Below are positions 11,524 to 22,094 of a stretch of 64,000 nucleotides of DNA, piece after piece; the stretch's first letter is position 1, and each line of letters begins with the position of its first letter. A model generated the notes under the pieces. It saw only the letters and a program-made list of their open reading frames with translations. It made no database searches and was not told where the DNA came from. The translations under genes were made by a program, and so were the position numbers. Source of the DNA: Tachypleus tridentatus (Eukaryota > Arthropoda > Merostomata > Xiphosura > Limulidae); contig NC_134828.1 in assembly GCF_004210375.1 (NCBI RefSeq), positions 23,490,400-23,554,399 on the forward strand. Direction: 5' to 3'.

Positions 11524-12855
11524 TCACAACTGGTCATTATCGTTATCTTGACATTCAAAGTTATTCTTTTCTGTCGGACGTTGGTCACCGAGCTCCGTCT
11601 GTTTACGATTACAGAGCATCAATTTTCGTAAGTTTGCCACTTCGGACGCTAATTTCTGGAGTTCGCCGCGAAGCATAGAGTTTTCAGCCTGCAACAAGTT
11701 GCGTTCATGTGGCGGCGCTTTGTGAGAAGACCTTGGCTGGGATCGGTGTTTTCTGTCAGTAGAAGCGAGACTAACTGAGGAGGGACTGCCAGTGCTGTCT
11801 CCGTCGGAGGAGACCGAGGAGGCGTCTTCTCGGACGCTACTGCTGTCCTGCCTGCTGCTCCGGCCACTGTCCGTTGGGCTGGGTGTGTTCTGGCGGCTAT
11901 CTCGTTCACCGAGATGTATCTTGTGCCGCAACTTGAGGGGTAAGGAGAAGTGAGGACTGGATTGCCCACTTGCACTTGTTTGAGGACTGTCTTCTGTCGA
12001 TGACCACGAGCTCGAAGATCCCGTGAACTCCTGGTCGACAGGGGAACACCTTGCTGCTGGAGGACCATTAAACAGTGCTTGTTCGAGCGTTTGACACCTG
12101 CCAATTTTCATCCCGGTATTCGTGCTCGGTTGAAGAGATGAGAGACTGATGTCGCTGTTGGTTGAGTAGTCACTATCACTATTACTGACCATCATCACCG
12201 GCACCTGCCTCGCTTGGATCGCCGTGGATGAGTGGGGACAGAGCTGACCACTAGCTGACATAAGAGAAGAGGTTGAACTGGATGTACTTTGAACGTGAGT
12301 GTAGAGAGAGGTGTTGTTGCCTATTGTAGGGCAAATACTCGGGATTATATTGGACACTAGGTTGGAACGTCGCCCATGTTGGTCTGGACACACAGAGGGA
12401 TGGGGCAGTTGAACTTGATCTGGACTGACCATGGGCTGCGATGAAATATCATACTTGTCTCTGATAGCTCCCAACTCAGCTCTGAGGATGGCATTCTCTT
12501 TGGTCAGCTCCAAGACTTTGGTTTCCAGTACCAGGTCATTCAGTCTACGTTTTTGACGTGACCTTTTTGCTGCTTCATTATTCCTTCGTCGTCTATCCCA
12601 GTAATTGTAGTCTTTCTTGAAGTCTGGGATGAACTCGCGTTGCTTTCTCATTGGGAATATGTCTTGAGGCTTCAGATGAGCTGTTAAGTCTACCGGTCCA
12701 TTCAGCTGCTGTGTCCAGGGGTCATTTTGACTAGAGAAATTGCCAGGAGAAGAATCAGGGACGGTACCAGGGGGTGGTTCTCCCTGAAGAAGGGGTGGGG
12801 GTGGCTCCTGGAGACGAGGTTGTTTGGATAAAGGTTCGTTCTCTGTCAGCATCAT
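11524..12855 (-). CDS. bZIP transcription factor, NFIL3/E4BP4-vrille type
   Basis: A 443-residue nuclear DNA-binding protein encoded in one uninterrupted exon, like the single coding exon of vertebrate NFIL3 and of similar length. Residues 70-84 ([15 protein letters not shown]) are the extended motif before the basic region typical of the NFIL3/vrille/PAR group. The basic region (about 84-106) contains NNEAAKRSR with the invariant Asn92 and Arg100. The zipper has heptad positions Leu110, Leu117, Leu124 and Ile131. A serine-rich, low-complexity middle (about 185-375) contains [13 protein letters not shown] (305-317), which resembles a C-terminal motif of NFIL3 and vrille. Near the C-terminus Leu388, Leu395, Leu402 and Leu409 form a second heptad series. 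The start is the first of two ATGs after a splice acceptor; the frame stays open back to that acceptor, so a short N-terminal extension from an upstream exon is possible. Family members bind TTAYGTAA sites, usually as repressors. Which paralogue this is cannot be settled by eye. Confidence 0.93.
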   Translation of the reverse strand: MMLTENEPLSKQPRLQEPPPPLLQGEPPPGTVPDSSPGNFSSQNDPWTQQLNGPVDLTAHLKPQDIFPMRKQREFIPDFKKDYNYWDRRRRNNEAAKRSRQKRRLNDLVLETKVLELTKENAILRAELGAIRDKYDISSQPMVSPDQVQLPHPSVCPDQHGRRSNLVSNIIPSICPTIGNNTSLYTHVQSTSSSTSSLMSASGQLCPHSSTAIQARQVPVMMVSNSDSDYSTNSDISLSSLQPSTNTGMKIGRCQTLEQALFNGPPAARCSPVDQEFTGSSSSWSSTEDSPQTSASGQSSPHFSLPLKLRHKIHLGERDSRQNTPSPTDSGRSSRQDSSSVREDASSVSSDGDSTGSPSSVSLASTDRKHRSQPRSSHKAPPHERNLLQAENSMLRGELQKLASEVANLRKLMLCNRKQTELGDQRPTEKNNFECQDNDNDQL

Positions 12856-12873
12856 AATGGTATCAAAACCTAA

Positions 12874-12895
12874 TCTAGAAAGAAGAAAAAAAATA
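12874..12895 (-). other. Splice acceptor before the bZIP coding exon
   Basis: On the minus strand a T-rich tract ends in TTCTTTCTAG, with the exon starting at 12874, 19 bases before the ATG. It implies at least one upstream exon, probably non-coding. Confidence 0.75.
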
Positions 12896-13003
12896 TTAGC
12901 AGAGAAATGAAATAAAACAGTTCACTTTATGAACACTTCGTAAACAGTTTTCATCTCAAAACATTTCAACTTGTTCTACTCTATGGTTCCCCCCCCCCAA
13001 TCC

Positions 13004-13098
13004 TCTAAACACAAGTAGCTCAGCGATAAGACTTATAACTGTAAAAATCGAGGTTCGATACTCATGGTGGACAGAGATCCAATCGTATAGCTTTGTGC
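13004..13098 (+). mobile_element. SINE-B copy, diverged
   Basis: AAGTAGCTCAGCGATAAG head, GAGGTTCGATACTC B-box-like arm and TATAGCTTTGTGC tail. It lies in the putative first intron of the bZIP gene. Confidence 0.75.
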
Positions 13099-13242
13099 TA
13101 AAAACACTTTGCAACAGTAGCTATGACGTTCTTATTGATTTCGTTTTTTCTTATAATTTCTAACATATAAGGGTTAAATTAGCCGTCCCAAACTTATAGA
13201 AGTACAGGCAAAAACTAATATATTAATAACGTGTGTTTGTAG

Positions 13243-13353
13243 GTTTTCTTATAGCAAAGCCACATCGGGTTATCTGCTGAGCCCACCGAGGATAATCGAA
13301 CCGTTGGTTTTCGAGTTGTAAATCCAAGAACATACCGCTGTACCAGCGAGGGG
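13243..13353 (-). mobile_element. SINE-C copy
   Basis: TTTTCTTATAGCAAAGCCAC at the tail side and CCAGCGAGGGG at the head. Intronic to the bZIP locus. Confidence 0.88.
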
Positions 13354-13680
13354 CATGTTAATTGCACCCTTTGAAATGAAAAAAATGTGATATCAGTCTT
13401 TGCCAGTGAGTGACTTACGATTTTACTAATAATTAACTTCTGAACAATTCAGTTTTGATAACTGGCATTGTAAACAAAAGAGTCCTGAAATAACCTTTCT
13501 CCAGAATAAAACGAAATCATTGTTCGATCCATGGTTTTCCACTACGAATTACGAATCTATCAAATACGTTTCAAAGCGACTATTGAATATCATCGAATTA
13601 CGTCAACGCTTGTGATCTTAACCCACGTGTAGGATCAACTTGTCAAACTTCAACCTGTAAGGTATCCTGCCACTTAAGGA

Positions 13681-13880
13681 AATAAACCGTTCTACGCGCA
13701 GTTGATTCAAAACGTTGACGTACGTACCCCCTCCGTTCCCTACGCTCATCGAAGTGTTCGAACAGGCATGGCGCACGCTGCACGGAGTAGGCGACACGAA
13801 GAAACAGCGAGAGTACGGTCGAAGAGAAAGACACGTGAGTCGCATTTCACGCGTCGTGAACCGAACGAACGCGGTGTTGT
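13681..13880. promoter_or_regulatory. CpG-dense segment inside the bZIP intron
   Basis: About 27 CpG dinucleotides in 200 bp, far denser than the surrounding AT-rich DNA, with a CACGTG E-box at 13832-13837 and a second one nearby at 13624-13629. It overlaps no repeat I recognise. It could be an alternative promoter or first exon, or an enhancer. Short open frames cross it on both strands, but none resembles a known protein. Confidence 0.4.
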
Positions 13881-14452
13881 TTTCAGATTTCGAAATGTGT
13901 CAGGTATGCATAATTGGGAGAGGATATAATAAGTTATTATCAAAATAATAAGCAGCCACAAACGTAATTATATAAGATTATGTATACATAAATGGATGCT
14001 TCGACTATACCTGAAAAACTGTAAACCACAAGTAACTTCGGGCATCAGAGGCTCAGAAGAAATAGCTGAGTAAAACTGGGTTCAGAAACTCGGACAAACT
14101 GATATAAACAGAGGCTCTTTCACATCTAACCCTAACTTTAAGTGACTTGTCTGACTCGTATGGTAAGTAACGCGACCTAGATTTGGGAACTCAACGCTTC
14201 CGCACAGAAAGTAATTCAATGACGTTGGAAAAGTCCTGAGAAAAACAGGTCAGGGGTAAAAAAAAATGATGTCAAGGCAAGCAAAACGTGTTAAAATTCT
14301 CTCCCACTGTCTGATGACCGCTAGGCAAAGTTATAGGAACTAGAATAGGTTTTGGTTTTGTGTTGTTTTCATTATTCTAAATCTTGTTGTTTGAACCGCC
14401 TTCACTTAACGACAGACTGATATTATTAGGACGAAAATACAGATATGTAATG

Positions 14453-14460
14453 TTATGTAA
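14453..14460. promoter_or_regulatory. D-box TTATGTAA in the bZIP intron
   Basis: With its flanks it reads GTTATGTAAT, a full match to the NFIL3/PAR consensus RTTAYGTAAY. Possible autoregulatory site; short motifs also occur by chance in AT-rich DNA. Confidence 0.4.
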
Positions 14461-14480
14461 TGGCGTCCCTTAAGTTGAGG

Positions 14481-14694
14481 GTTTGTTTGTTTGTTTTTAA
14501 TCTCGCGCAAAGCTACACGAGGGCTATCTGCGCTCAACTTTTGGGCTACTCTTTTACCAACAAATAGTGGGAGTGATGGACACATTATAACGCCCCCACG
14601 GCTGAAAGGGCGAGTATGTTTGGTGCAACGGGGATTCGAACCCGCGACCTTCAGATTACGAGTCGCACGCCTTAATCCACTTGGCCATGCCGCC
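14481..14694 (-). mobile_element. SINE-A copy with internal deletion
   Basis: Reverse orientation. The body segment between CTATCTGCGCT and CAACTTTTGGGCTAC is missing, about 60 bp. The head ends at GGCCATGCCGCC. Confidence 0.9.
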
Positions 14695-14697
14695 CCC

Positions 14698-14916
14698 CTC
14701 CCTAATTTAGTAGTGTAAAACTAGAGGAAAGGCAGCTAGTCATCACCACCCACCGCCAACTTTTGGGCTACTCTTTTACGAACGAATAGCGGGATTGACC
14801 GTCCTTTATAACGTCCCCACGGCTGCTGGGGCGAGCATGTTTGGTGTGATGGAGATTCGAACTTGCGACCTTAGGATTACGAGTCCAACGCCTTAACCTA
14901 CCTGGCCATGCCGGGC
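14698..14916 (-). mobile_element. SINE-A copy, tail truncated
   Basis: Abuts the previous copy head to body. It begins at CTCCCTAATTTAG and ends with the head CATGCCGGGC. The missing tail implies truncation or recombination between adjacent copies. Confidence 0.9.
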
Positions 14917-15071
14917 TTAAGTTGAGGGACGAAGATACTTATTTACTAACTTTTAAGAATGTAGAAAATATTAACCAAGTAAAACATGTAATAAAATATA
15001 AAAGCTTTAATAACCATGAAGTTTCAAATTCGTTTTATTTCAGCATATGGTAATCTGAATTAGTTTTTATA

Positions 15072-15196
15072 TGTTCGTTTGTTTGAAGTTAAACACAAAG
15101 CTACATAATGGACTATCTGTGCTCTGCCCATCACAAGTATCGAAACTAAGTTTCTTGCATTGTAAGACCAATATATTCTGCTGTGCCACTAGGGGC
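15072..15196 (-). mobile_element. SINE-B copy
   Basis: GTTTGTTTGAAGTTAAACAC tail side, CTATCTGTGCTCTGCCCATC core, GTGCCACTAGGGG head. In the bZIP intron. Confidence 0.88.
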
Positions 15197-15447
15197 AGTA
15201 TAGGTATGTGTTTAATGTTAAAAGAAATATTATTTCTAGTTTTATTATTTTTTTAATATTGTCCTAAATCTACACAACACAGAAGTTATATGAAAGGACC
15301 CGTTATAAACTGGTTCTAGATATGTTATGATAAATCTGTTTATCAAACAGGCGTCGCGCTGAAACAGAAACTACCTGTCTGATTGGTCTTCAGGTTATGT
15401 TCTCTCGGAGTAAAGGTTCTTCAGGTAATTAGTGTCTGACTTCTACG

Positions 15448-15469
15448 TATATATATATATATATATATA
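15448..15469. repeat. (TA)n microsatellite
   Basis: About 11 TA dinucleotides. Confidence 0.95.
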
Positions 15470-15810
15470 CTACTCACAGCTGACGAATGTATGTGTATAT
15501 GTATATTTACAAAGGTCTTTGTGTCACAGCTCTTACTTAGGATTGAATACAGTTAAAATTAAGACCTGGTGAAATTATTTGTATAATTATATATTCTACC
15601 AGGTTTAGGCTTATGACATTCTGTTTTGTATTGTTTTACAGATTTTAGGTTTATGACGTTGTTTTCGCAGCGTTTTACAACTTTTAAGCTTGAATCATTT
15701 CATTTTGTATTATCACACTAAATATCCGCTTCGTTCGAAACGCTCGATTATTGCTACAATAGAACAATGTGCCCATGTACGTGACAAGAAATTATTTAAT
15801 ATAATATTTC

Positions 15811-15818
15811 CTTACCTG
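15811..15818 (-). other. Candidate splice donor CAG|GTAAGG
   Basis: On the minus strand the exon would end at 15816 and the intron begin GTAAGG at 15815. This near-ideal donor would pair with the acceptor at 12875, giving an intron of 2941 bp. Confidence 0.5.
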
Positions 15819-16455
15819 CCAAACAGTGGAAAGCTTCGGTGAAAAGACGCAGTTCGTAATTAATCAGTCGAGTTGTGTAGTTAATGTTAAAACACTGAAA
15901 TCCACACCGATTAGTGCACTAAAACGTCTATGTGGTTGGACGAAACGATAAATACAAGATTCAATACAACTTCGACAAAACTGGCACGAAAATAAAAAGA
16001 GGGGAAAACCCACCGAAAATTTGGCGAACAACTACAAGTACCCCTTGCGATGACGAGGGGAGACGAGACTGTTATGAGTACAACAGTGTGAAGTCCAAGC
16101 AGTTTCTAAACAGAAATCTTTGATCAGGTAACAGAGAGAAAATATTTCGCAGGTGTATCTGAAGTTCATTAGTAGGCTTATTGTGTGATGAGACAGGACC
16201 ACAATCGGACCACGTAATGCTCTGCTAGCTGGACTCTCAGGCCCGAAGGTCCGGCGGCTGGTGTTCGCTAGCACGTTATGCAATACTCGCTAAGCGCATG
16301 TGTTCCACTTTTCCTTTTCTGCTCTGCGGCGTTACTTTCAACGCAACTCGTCCACGCGACGGTTGGAAAGGGAATATCAGAGTGGAACGGCTTTGTCAGC
16401 CTCGTGGTAGGTTCGGTTTCGAGCCAAAGTATCGATCCGCTGACTTGACTTACAC
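15816..16455 (-). other. Candidate 5' untranslated exon of the bZIP gene
   Basis: Defined by inference only: the donor at 15816/15815 downstream and the TATA box at 16481-16487 upstream. The segment is richer in CpG than its surroundings (16190-16440). No good coding frame joins the bZIP frame. RNA evidence would be decisive. Confidence 0.35.
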
Positions 16456-16480
16456 TTATTGAAATGTGTGTGTCGTTTCC

Positions 16481-16487
16481 TTATATA
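16481..16487 (-). promoter_or_regulatory. TATA box of the candidate bZIP promoter
   Basis: Reads CTATATAAGG with its flanks on the minus strand. Transcription would start about 30 bp downstream, near 16455. Confidence 0.45.
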
Positions 16488-16520
16488 GCACAGGACAAGC
16501 AATTGATCCAAAAGTGCTGT

Positions 16521-16526
16521 CACGTG
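16521..16526. promoter_or_regulatory. E-box CACGTG next to the TATA box
   Basis: A perfect palindromic E-box 33 bp upstream of the TATA box on the gene strand. CLOCK/CYCLE-type bHLH-PAS dimers use CACGTG to drive vrille in flies; their action here is inference. Confidence 0.45.
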
Positions 16527-16737
16527 CTACAAAGTAGTCTCTGTGTTGTCGTACGCGCGAAACGAAACATTACAGACTAGCATTTTTTAAGTAAGCCATC
16601 GTGTTTAATATATATCAGCACCGTACTAAAACAGCCTTCAACGTATTTTTAAATTGTCTACAGCGGTTTTGTACATCAGCAGCGTACTAATTACCTTCGT
16701 ATTTCGAAGAAAGGAAATACCAGTGATGTTGTAGAAG

Positions 16738-16985
16738 GAGCGGGCGTGGTTTACTTGTTAGCATACCGGCCTGCGGATTCTAAGGTCTATGGCTCGCGTA
16801 CCTTTGCCTCAAAATTGCGATTTGAGCCCGTGAGTGCGTTATAAATATGACAGTCAAATGTCGTTATTCGACTAAAGTAGCCCACATGTTAGCAGTGGGT
16901 GGAACTACATTTCCTCGACTCTCTTAGTTGAAAACTAGGGATGGTTGGCGCACATAACCTAATTGCGTAGCTTTGAGCGGATATA
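16738..16985 (+). mobile_element. SINE-D type element
   Basis: A different family with the same plan: GAGCGGGCGTGGTTTACTTG head, then AGTAGCCCACATGTTAGCAG and GTAGCTTTGAGCG before an A/C-rich end. The 3' half is related to SINE-A (GCAGTGGGTGG, CTAGGGATGGTTGGCGCA). Confidence 0.7.
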
Positions 16986-17110
16986 CACAACAACCAATAA
17001 ACCAAGTAAATAAAATCATAACAACACAGTGATTGTAAATTGATTTGTGACGGAACGTACATAACTGTTACTTTGCCGTGACTAAAAATGATTTACCTTC
17101 AGAAACTTAT

Positions 17111-17116
17111 CACGTG
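17111..17116. promoter_or_regulatory. Upstream E-box CACGTG
   Basis: One of four perfect CACGTG motifs between 16.5 and 17.75 kb, upstream of the candidate bZIP promoter. Confidence 0.35.
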
Positions 17117-17178
17117 TTTCGTTTTATCTTTTTTTTATATATATATAAATTTATTCGGAAGTTCTTTACTTTTCACGT

Positions 17179-17184
17179 CACGTG
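17179..17184. promoter_or_regulatory. Upstream E-box CACGTG
   Basis: Overlaps a CACGTC half-site (CACGTCACGTG), 62 bp from the E-box at 17111-17116. Confidence 0.35.
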
Positions 17185-17335
17185 TGGGCGCTGTTATCAA
17201 CTTCAGACATCACTATCGCTTCTTTCTGTACGTATACAACAGAAACAAATCCAACTTATCAATTTATCTTTCCACATAGAAGACGCCAATTGCAACTGGA
17301 TCAACGTCGAACAGGTGCTGTGATGGAACCCTGGA

Positions 17336-17343
17336 TTACGTAA
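17336..17343. promoter_or_regulatory. D-box TTACGTAA, full consensus
   Basis: ATTACGTAAC at 17335-17344 matches RTTAYGTAAY completely. This is the preferred palindromic site of NFIL3-type proteins and lies upstream of the gene that encodes one. Confidence 0.45.
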
Positions 17344-17741
17344 CTAACCCTTCTAGCCAGCTTTACTCAGCAACAGTAACTGAGCCAATCGCGATAGAAA
17401 ATATACTGAACTATGGGGAAAAAAATGGTTCCCAACTCTCGCCCTCCTCTATTGAAACAAATTTGGAAAAATAAATTATATCATGTATGTTTCACATTCT
17501 CTGTATAGACAGACGCTAAAGTAAACCCACTGCGTTGTCTGAAGTATGGTAGTTAACGTAAGCAGGTAATAAACATTATATATTTGCGGTGCGTGAGCGA
17601 GTACAACAATAACAACATGGCGCCGATCCGCATCTTTCCTCCCAAAAAACCTAAACTCATTATTTGCAGGAAATTGAACATTTATTGAAATTGAACGCAA
17701 TAAATTTGAACTTAAAAGGGCTTACGGCTGGCGCTAACGAG

Positions 17742-17747
17742 CACGTG
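17742..17747. promoter_or_regulatory. Upstream E-box CACGTG
   Basis: Perfect E-box about 1.3 kb upstream of the candidate start site. Confidence 0.3.
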
Positions 17748-17792
17748 AATTTTTCTGGTGGTGAAATATTATCGATTAAAATTGAAATATGT

Positions 17793-17800
17793 TTACGTAA
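17793..17800. promoter_or_regulatory. D-box core TTACGTAA
   Basis: Core intact; the first flanking base departs from the consensus. Confidence 0.3.
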
Positions 17801-18033
17801 TCTCCAGGTTTGTCCAAAACATTATGCATGAGCTGTAATTAAATGTAGTCAAACAGACAGGATTCGTTGGGACTGTTTTTGTTTTGTTATATTTTTAATT
17901 GAAAATGTTCAACATTGTTGTGTCTTTCTGTTAATTACGTATTCCACACGTCTAAGCACGGGGCGCAGATAGCTTTGAGCCATAAAACGTCGAATCATCC
18001 GACCAACTAAGCGTCGGACAACTAATAAATTTC

Positions 18034-18280
18034 GGCCCGGCATGGCCAGGTGTGTTAAGGCGTTCGACTCGTAATCTGAGGATTGCGGGTTCGAATCCCC
18101 GTCGTACCAAACATAAGTGAGGGTTTATCCCACTATTCATTGGCAAAAGAGTAGCCCAAGAGTTGGCGGTGGGTGGTGATGACTAGCTGCCTTTTCTCTA
18201 GTCTTACACTGCTAAATTAGGAACGGCTAGCGCAGATAGCCCTTGTGTAGCTTTGTGCGAAATTCAAAATAAAACAAAAA
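18034..18280 (+). mobile_element. SINE-A copy with 11-bp target duplication
   Basis: Flanked by ACTAATAAATT at 18021-18031 and 18280-18290, direct evidence of retrotransposition. About 35 bp of the body after ACCAAACAT is deleted. Confidence 0.96.
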
Positions 18281-18290
18281 CTAATAAATT

Positions 18291-19069
18291 GTTCACAGCG
18301 CTTTATGTTTATATATATATATTACATATAGCCCGTATTCATGTATACCTATTTATATGAACTGACCTTTTATAGGTTTGTTGTTACTATACAAACGAAA
18401 CCATACAAACAATATTTAATTTTAACATTGTGTTACTGCTATATAAGATACTTTTAATAAGAGTTTTGATTGAGACCACAATTAAATATGTTATAGTCTT
18501 CTAAATAACTTCAAATAAACACCGTGTTTGTTTTAACGCATATCTTCTGGTTTTTACTCAGTCTTTTAGATGCTCGGTCAGCCATTTTTATAAGCACAAA
18601 ATGAGCACACTGGTGAGATTAGTCGTGATTAGTGGGAACTGTAGATATGTGATTACGATTATAGGGTATGTGTATATATACATATAAATACATACCGTAT
18701 TGGCTCCTGACACGTGATTAGCCTGCACATGACCGTCTGCCGATCGATAATTTGGAGGTAAATAACACGCGTTGGCATCACCATGACAACGAACTATAAT
18801 TGCGTGAGTATACCTACCATCAAATGACTTCGAACAAAAACAATTCGCCTTTTAAAACTGTTAAATATGACCTTCGTTTATATAATCATGGTATATTGTG
18901 TCATAACTTTGATGTGCACACAAATATTTTGTTATTAATTTAGTATTTGCTTCATTCAAAGTTCACTTTGACGTGTCGTACATTAAACAAATAAGTCAAT
19001 ATTATCTGTAGATTAGATTGTGTAACGATTCCAGTAAAATGATTAAGAAGATTGGAGACTGTGTAACGT
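18291..19069. other. Unassigned interval
   Basis: AT-rich, with short TATATA runs near 18312 and 18675. No gene or repeat family recognised. Confidence 0.5.
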
Positions 19070-19197
19070 TCCAGTACGATTATCAGAAAATAGTAATATT
19101 CTAGGTGATGTTCCAGTACGATTAATAGAAAATAGTAATATACTAGGTGATGTTCTAGTATGATTATCAGAAAATAGTAATATACTAGGTGATGTGG
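19070..19197. repeat. 45-bp tandem repeat, about 3 copies
   Basis: Unit containing CCAGTACGATTATCAGAAAA and TAGTAATATACTAGGTGATG. Confidence 0.9.
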
Positions 19198-19490
19198 AAA
19201 GACCCTGAAATCATACGAATCAAACAAAACAAAAATACAGATCACGTATAAGTTAAAGACAACATCAAACCTATTGTTCGAACTAGATCGTACCATTCTC
19301 TTAAGTTTGAAATAAAAAATAAAACCAACCATTTAAATATTTATCAACCTTGAGCTCTTTTAGATTAATTTCATCCACCACACATTCTAAAGACCAACTG
19401 TCCTGTTAGAAAAATGTCGCTGTCTTAGCCAATGACGTCTCTTTTTCTGCCAAATTTTATATACGTGTTTTGTAGTCTTAGCATTTTTAC

Positions 19491-19790
19491 CATTAAGTAG
19501 TACAAAACTACATAATGAATTAACACTATCAGCCATTAAGTAGTACAAAACTACATAATGAATTAACACTATCAGCCATTAAGTAGTACAAAACTACATA
19601 ATGAATTAACACTATCAGCCATTAAGTAGTACAAAACTACATAATGAATTAACACTATCAGCCATTAAGTAGTACAAAACTACATAATGAATTAACACTA
19701 TCAGCCATTAAGTAGTACAAAACTACATAATGAATTAACACTATCAGCCATTAAGTAGTACAAAACTACATAATGAATTAACACTATCAA
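19491..19790. repeat. 42-bp tandem repeat of near-perfect palindromes
   Basis: Seven almost identical copies. Within each, CATTA-A-GTAGT pairs with ACTAC-A-TAATG around a 5-nt loop, forming a 27-nt hairpin with one mismatch. A SINE-A has inserted at the right end. Confidence 0.96.
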
Positions 19791-19798
19791 TTCCTTTT

Positions 19799-20078
19799 GG
19801 GCCCGATATGGCCAGGTGGGTTAAGGTGTTCGACTCGTAATCCGAGGGTCGCGGGTTCGAATCTCGGTCGCACCAAACATGCTCGCTCTTTCAGCCGTGG
19901 GGGCGTTATAATGTTACGGTCAATCCCACTAGTCGTTGGTAAAAGAGTAGCCCAAGAGTTGGCGCTGGGTGGTGATGACTAGCTGCCTTCCCTCTAGTCT
20001 TACACTACTAAATTAGGGACGGCTAGCGCAGATAGCCCTCGTGTAGCTTTACGCAAAATTCAGAACAAACAAACAAAC
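19799..20078 (+). mobile_element. SINE-A copy with target duplication
   Basis: Flanked by CAATTCCTTTT (19788-19798) and CAATTCCCTTT (20079-20089), one difference. It ends in an (AAAC)n tail. Confidence 0.95.
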
Positions 20079-20137
20079 AATTCCCTTTACAATTTCAAAC
20101 AAGTGATGCAGATTTCCTGCGGCTCTTCATTGTTTAT

Positions 20138-20282
20138 GATATCATAATATCAGAGATCTTAGCTTGTTCTCTATGATAACATAATATCAGAGATCTTAGC
20201 TTGTTCTCTATGATATCATAATATCAGAGATCTTAGCTTGTTCTCTATGATATCATAATATCAGAGATCTTAGCTTGTTCTC
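20138..20282. repeat. 37-bp tandem repeat, about 4 copies
   Basis: The unit contains ATATCAGAGATCTTAGC and TGATATCATAATATCA, itself rich in short palindromes. Confidence 0.95.
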
Positions 20283-20427
20283 TTATGGCAACTCCTCCGT
20301 CCTATGTACCATCCTAATAGCCTCTTTTACTTGCTTAATGACCTTCCTAAGGTCAGGAGCCCCAAATCGAACGCAATATTCTATCTGTGGTCTAACCAGA
20401 GGCCTGCACAGTAACATTACAATCTCT
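20283..20427 (-). pseudogene. CR1/L2-type LINE reverse-transcriptase fragment
   Basis: A short open stretch on the minus strand reads CRPLVRPQIEYCVRFGAPDL and continues RKVIKQVKEAIRM before a stop. This is the segment downstream of the RT catalytic core in CR1/L2/jockey-type LINEs (LVRPxxEYxxxxW.P.L). Only about 45 residues survive. It starts where the 37-bp array ends. Confidence 0.75.
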
Positions 20428-21140
20428 TTAGACTTATATTAAATATTTTTTTTATATGCAATCTAAAATATTATTCGGTCTGCCACCACCACCTTTAGCT
20501 TGTGTAAACCCTGTAAAACCTTTAATGTATGAATTGTTTATTTTTAATTATTTTTACAACTCCTGCGGCCAACATCAGATCACTGTATTTCACGAAATAG
20601 TGACAGTTACCTGCTGATGACCACACGACTGGTCGATAAGTTGTAGAGAAAAGTTGAATAAAAATATACAATCCACTTCATAAGCTGTATCGGAATTCCT
20701 CTCCTCACAATAACTACACACACATACGGTCACGTAAGTTCATAGGAACACTCATATTTGTTTTAAAACTCTGATTATTATACATAGAAAATATATACTC
20801 TTACCTAATTATTTGGGTTAAGACAGTCTTCACAGTGACGGTCATAATTATTTCATTGCAATATGTGACAGTGAAAGGCGTAAAAACAATTCTTTTTGAG
20901 GGTTCTGAAGGCGTTCAGAGCGTATCCTTTCGGTGTATAAACGATCATACATTTAACTAAAACTATTAATCCAGGTGGCTACATAGGCTAATAGCAGAGA
21001 CTTCAACGTCTCACGTGCTTACCAAACATGAGAAGTATTTAACCAGAATTACCAGTAATATCTTTACAAGTTTCAACCACAACCACTCTGTTCAACACAG
21101 ACTTGGCTGTCACTAGACAGATAGATAAATTAGAAAATAA
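20428..21140. other. Unassigned interval
   Basis: Contains CCAGGTGGCTACATAGGC near 20970, possibly an old tRNA-SINE head. Otherwise unrecognised. Confidence 0.4.
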
Positions 21141-21252
21141 TTGATTGTTTATTTTATCGGGAAACGAGAAAATCTATGCAATGGGCTATCTGTGCTGTCC
21201 CCACCCCTGGATTACAAGTCTTCATGTTTACAGATGATCCACTGGGAGTGGA
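21141..21252 (-). mobile_element. SINE-B copy, diverged
   Basis: ATGGGCTATCTGTGCTGTCC core, with a head ending CCACTGGGAGTGG. Confidence 0.75.
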
Positions 21253-21519
21253 ATATACAGAAAGATAGAGATTCAAATATATAGATAATCTGTCTCTCTT
21301 AGCTGATACCTCGTTAACTGAAGGATGTTTATCATAGTGCTGAAGTCATTGTGAGAAGTAGCACGCATGTAATGCACGTAACTACAGTAACAGGAGGCAT
21401 CAGTATATTTATCTTTGTTCAGCCGTTACTGTCCAAAGTCTTTGAAGAATGCTAAGTTTGTTGACCAAGTGATTTAGAACAATGTGAATGATCAATATAT
21501 TTGTCGATATATTAGAGGA

Positions 21520-21636
21520 TTGTTTCCTCTGTGGTAAGCGCAAAGCTATACACATGGGCTATCTCTTCCATGCCTACCACGGATATCGAAACCCGGCTAT
21601 AATCGTTATAAGCCTTCAGAGTTAACGCTGGGGAAA
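21520..21636 (-). mobile_element. SINE-B copy
   Basis: GCGCAAAGCTATACACATGG tail segment, TATCGAAACCCGG B-box arm, and a head truncated at AACGCTGGGG. Confidence 0.82.
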
Positions 21637-22094
21637 ACATTTTAGGACAACTGACGACGAGAAAGATGTTTATTTTATAAATGACAAAACTAAACACAGG
21701 CATTAAGAATCTTGGGAAGTGATGAAAACATTCTGTCTTAGCGTTTCATCAGGTGATAAAATAATACATTTTAGTCTGTAAGACAGATTTCAGAAACACT
21801 ATTAAAACAAGAGGGAATCCTCAGTAGCCGTAAAACTTGCAGTTCTGTTAGATTAGAGTAGATTGATCTACGAGTTTTCTTTTTCTCTGTATTAGATATA
21901 GCTTTGTGCACCAGAAATACCAAGTGTGGAACGTGCGTATACCTGATTCGATATTGTTACTCAACAGAATGTCTACCAGCCTACCTACCGTCAAAATGAA
22001 ATTCTTTTAATCTGGAAGACTTGGGCGTGGTCAAATACGTGAATTGAAAGGGTTTGACCTCTAGAGTTCAAAACTGTAGTAACATCTCAAATCG

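Noticed and set aside
11649-12104. 151-codon minus-strand frame inside the bZIP exon
   Set aside because: Alternative-frame shadow of the real coding sequence.
13618-13961. Overlapping short frames on both strands that look like a small gene
   Set aside because: The CpG-rich segment is naturally poor in stop codons; no frame resembles a known protein.
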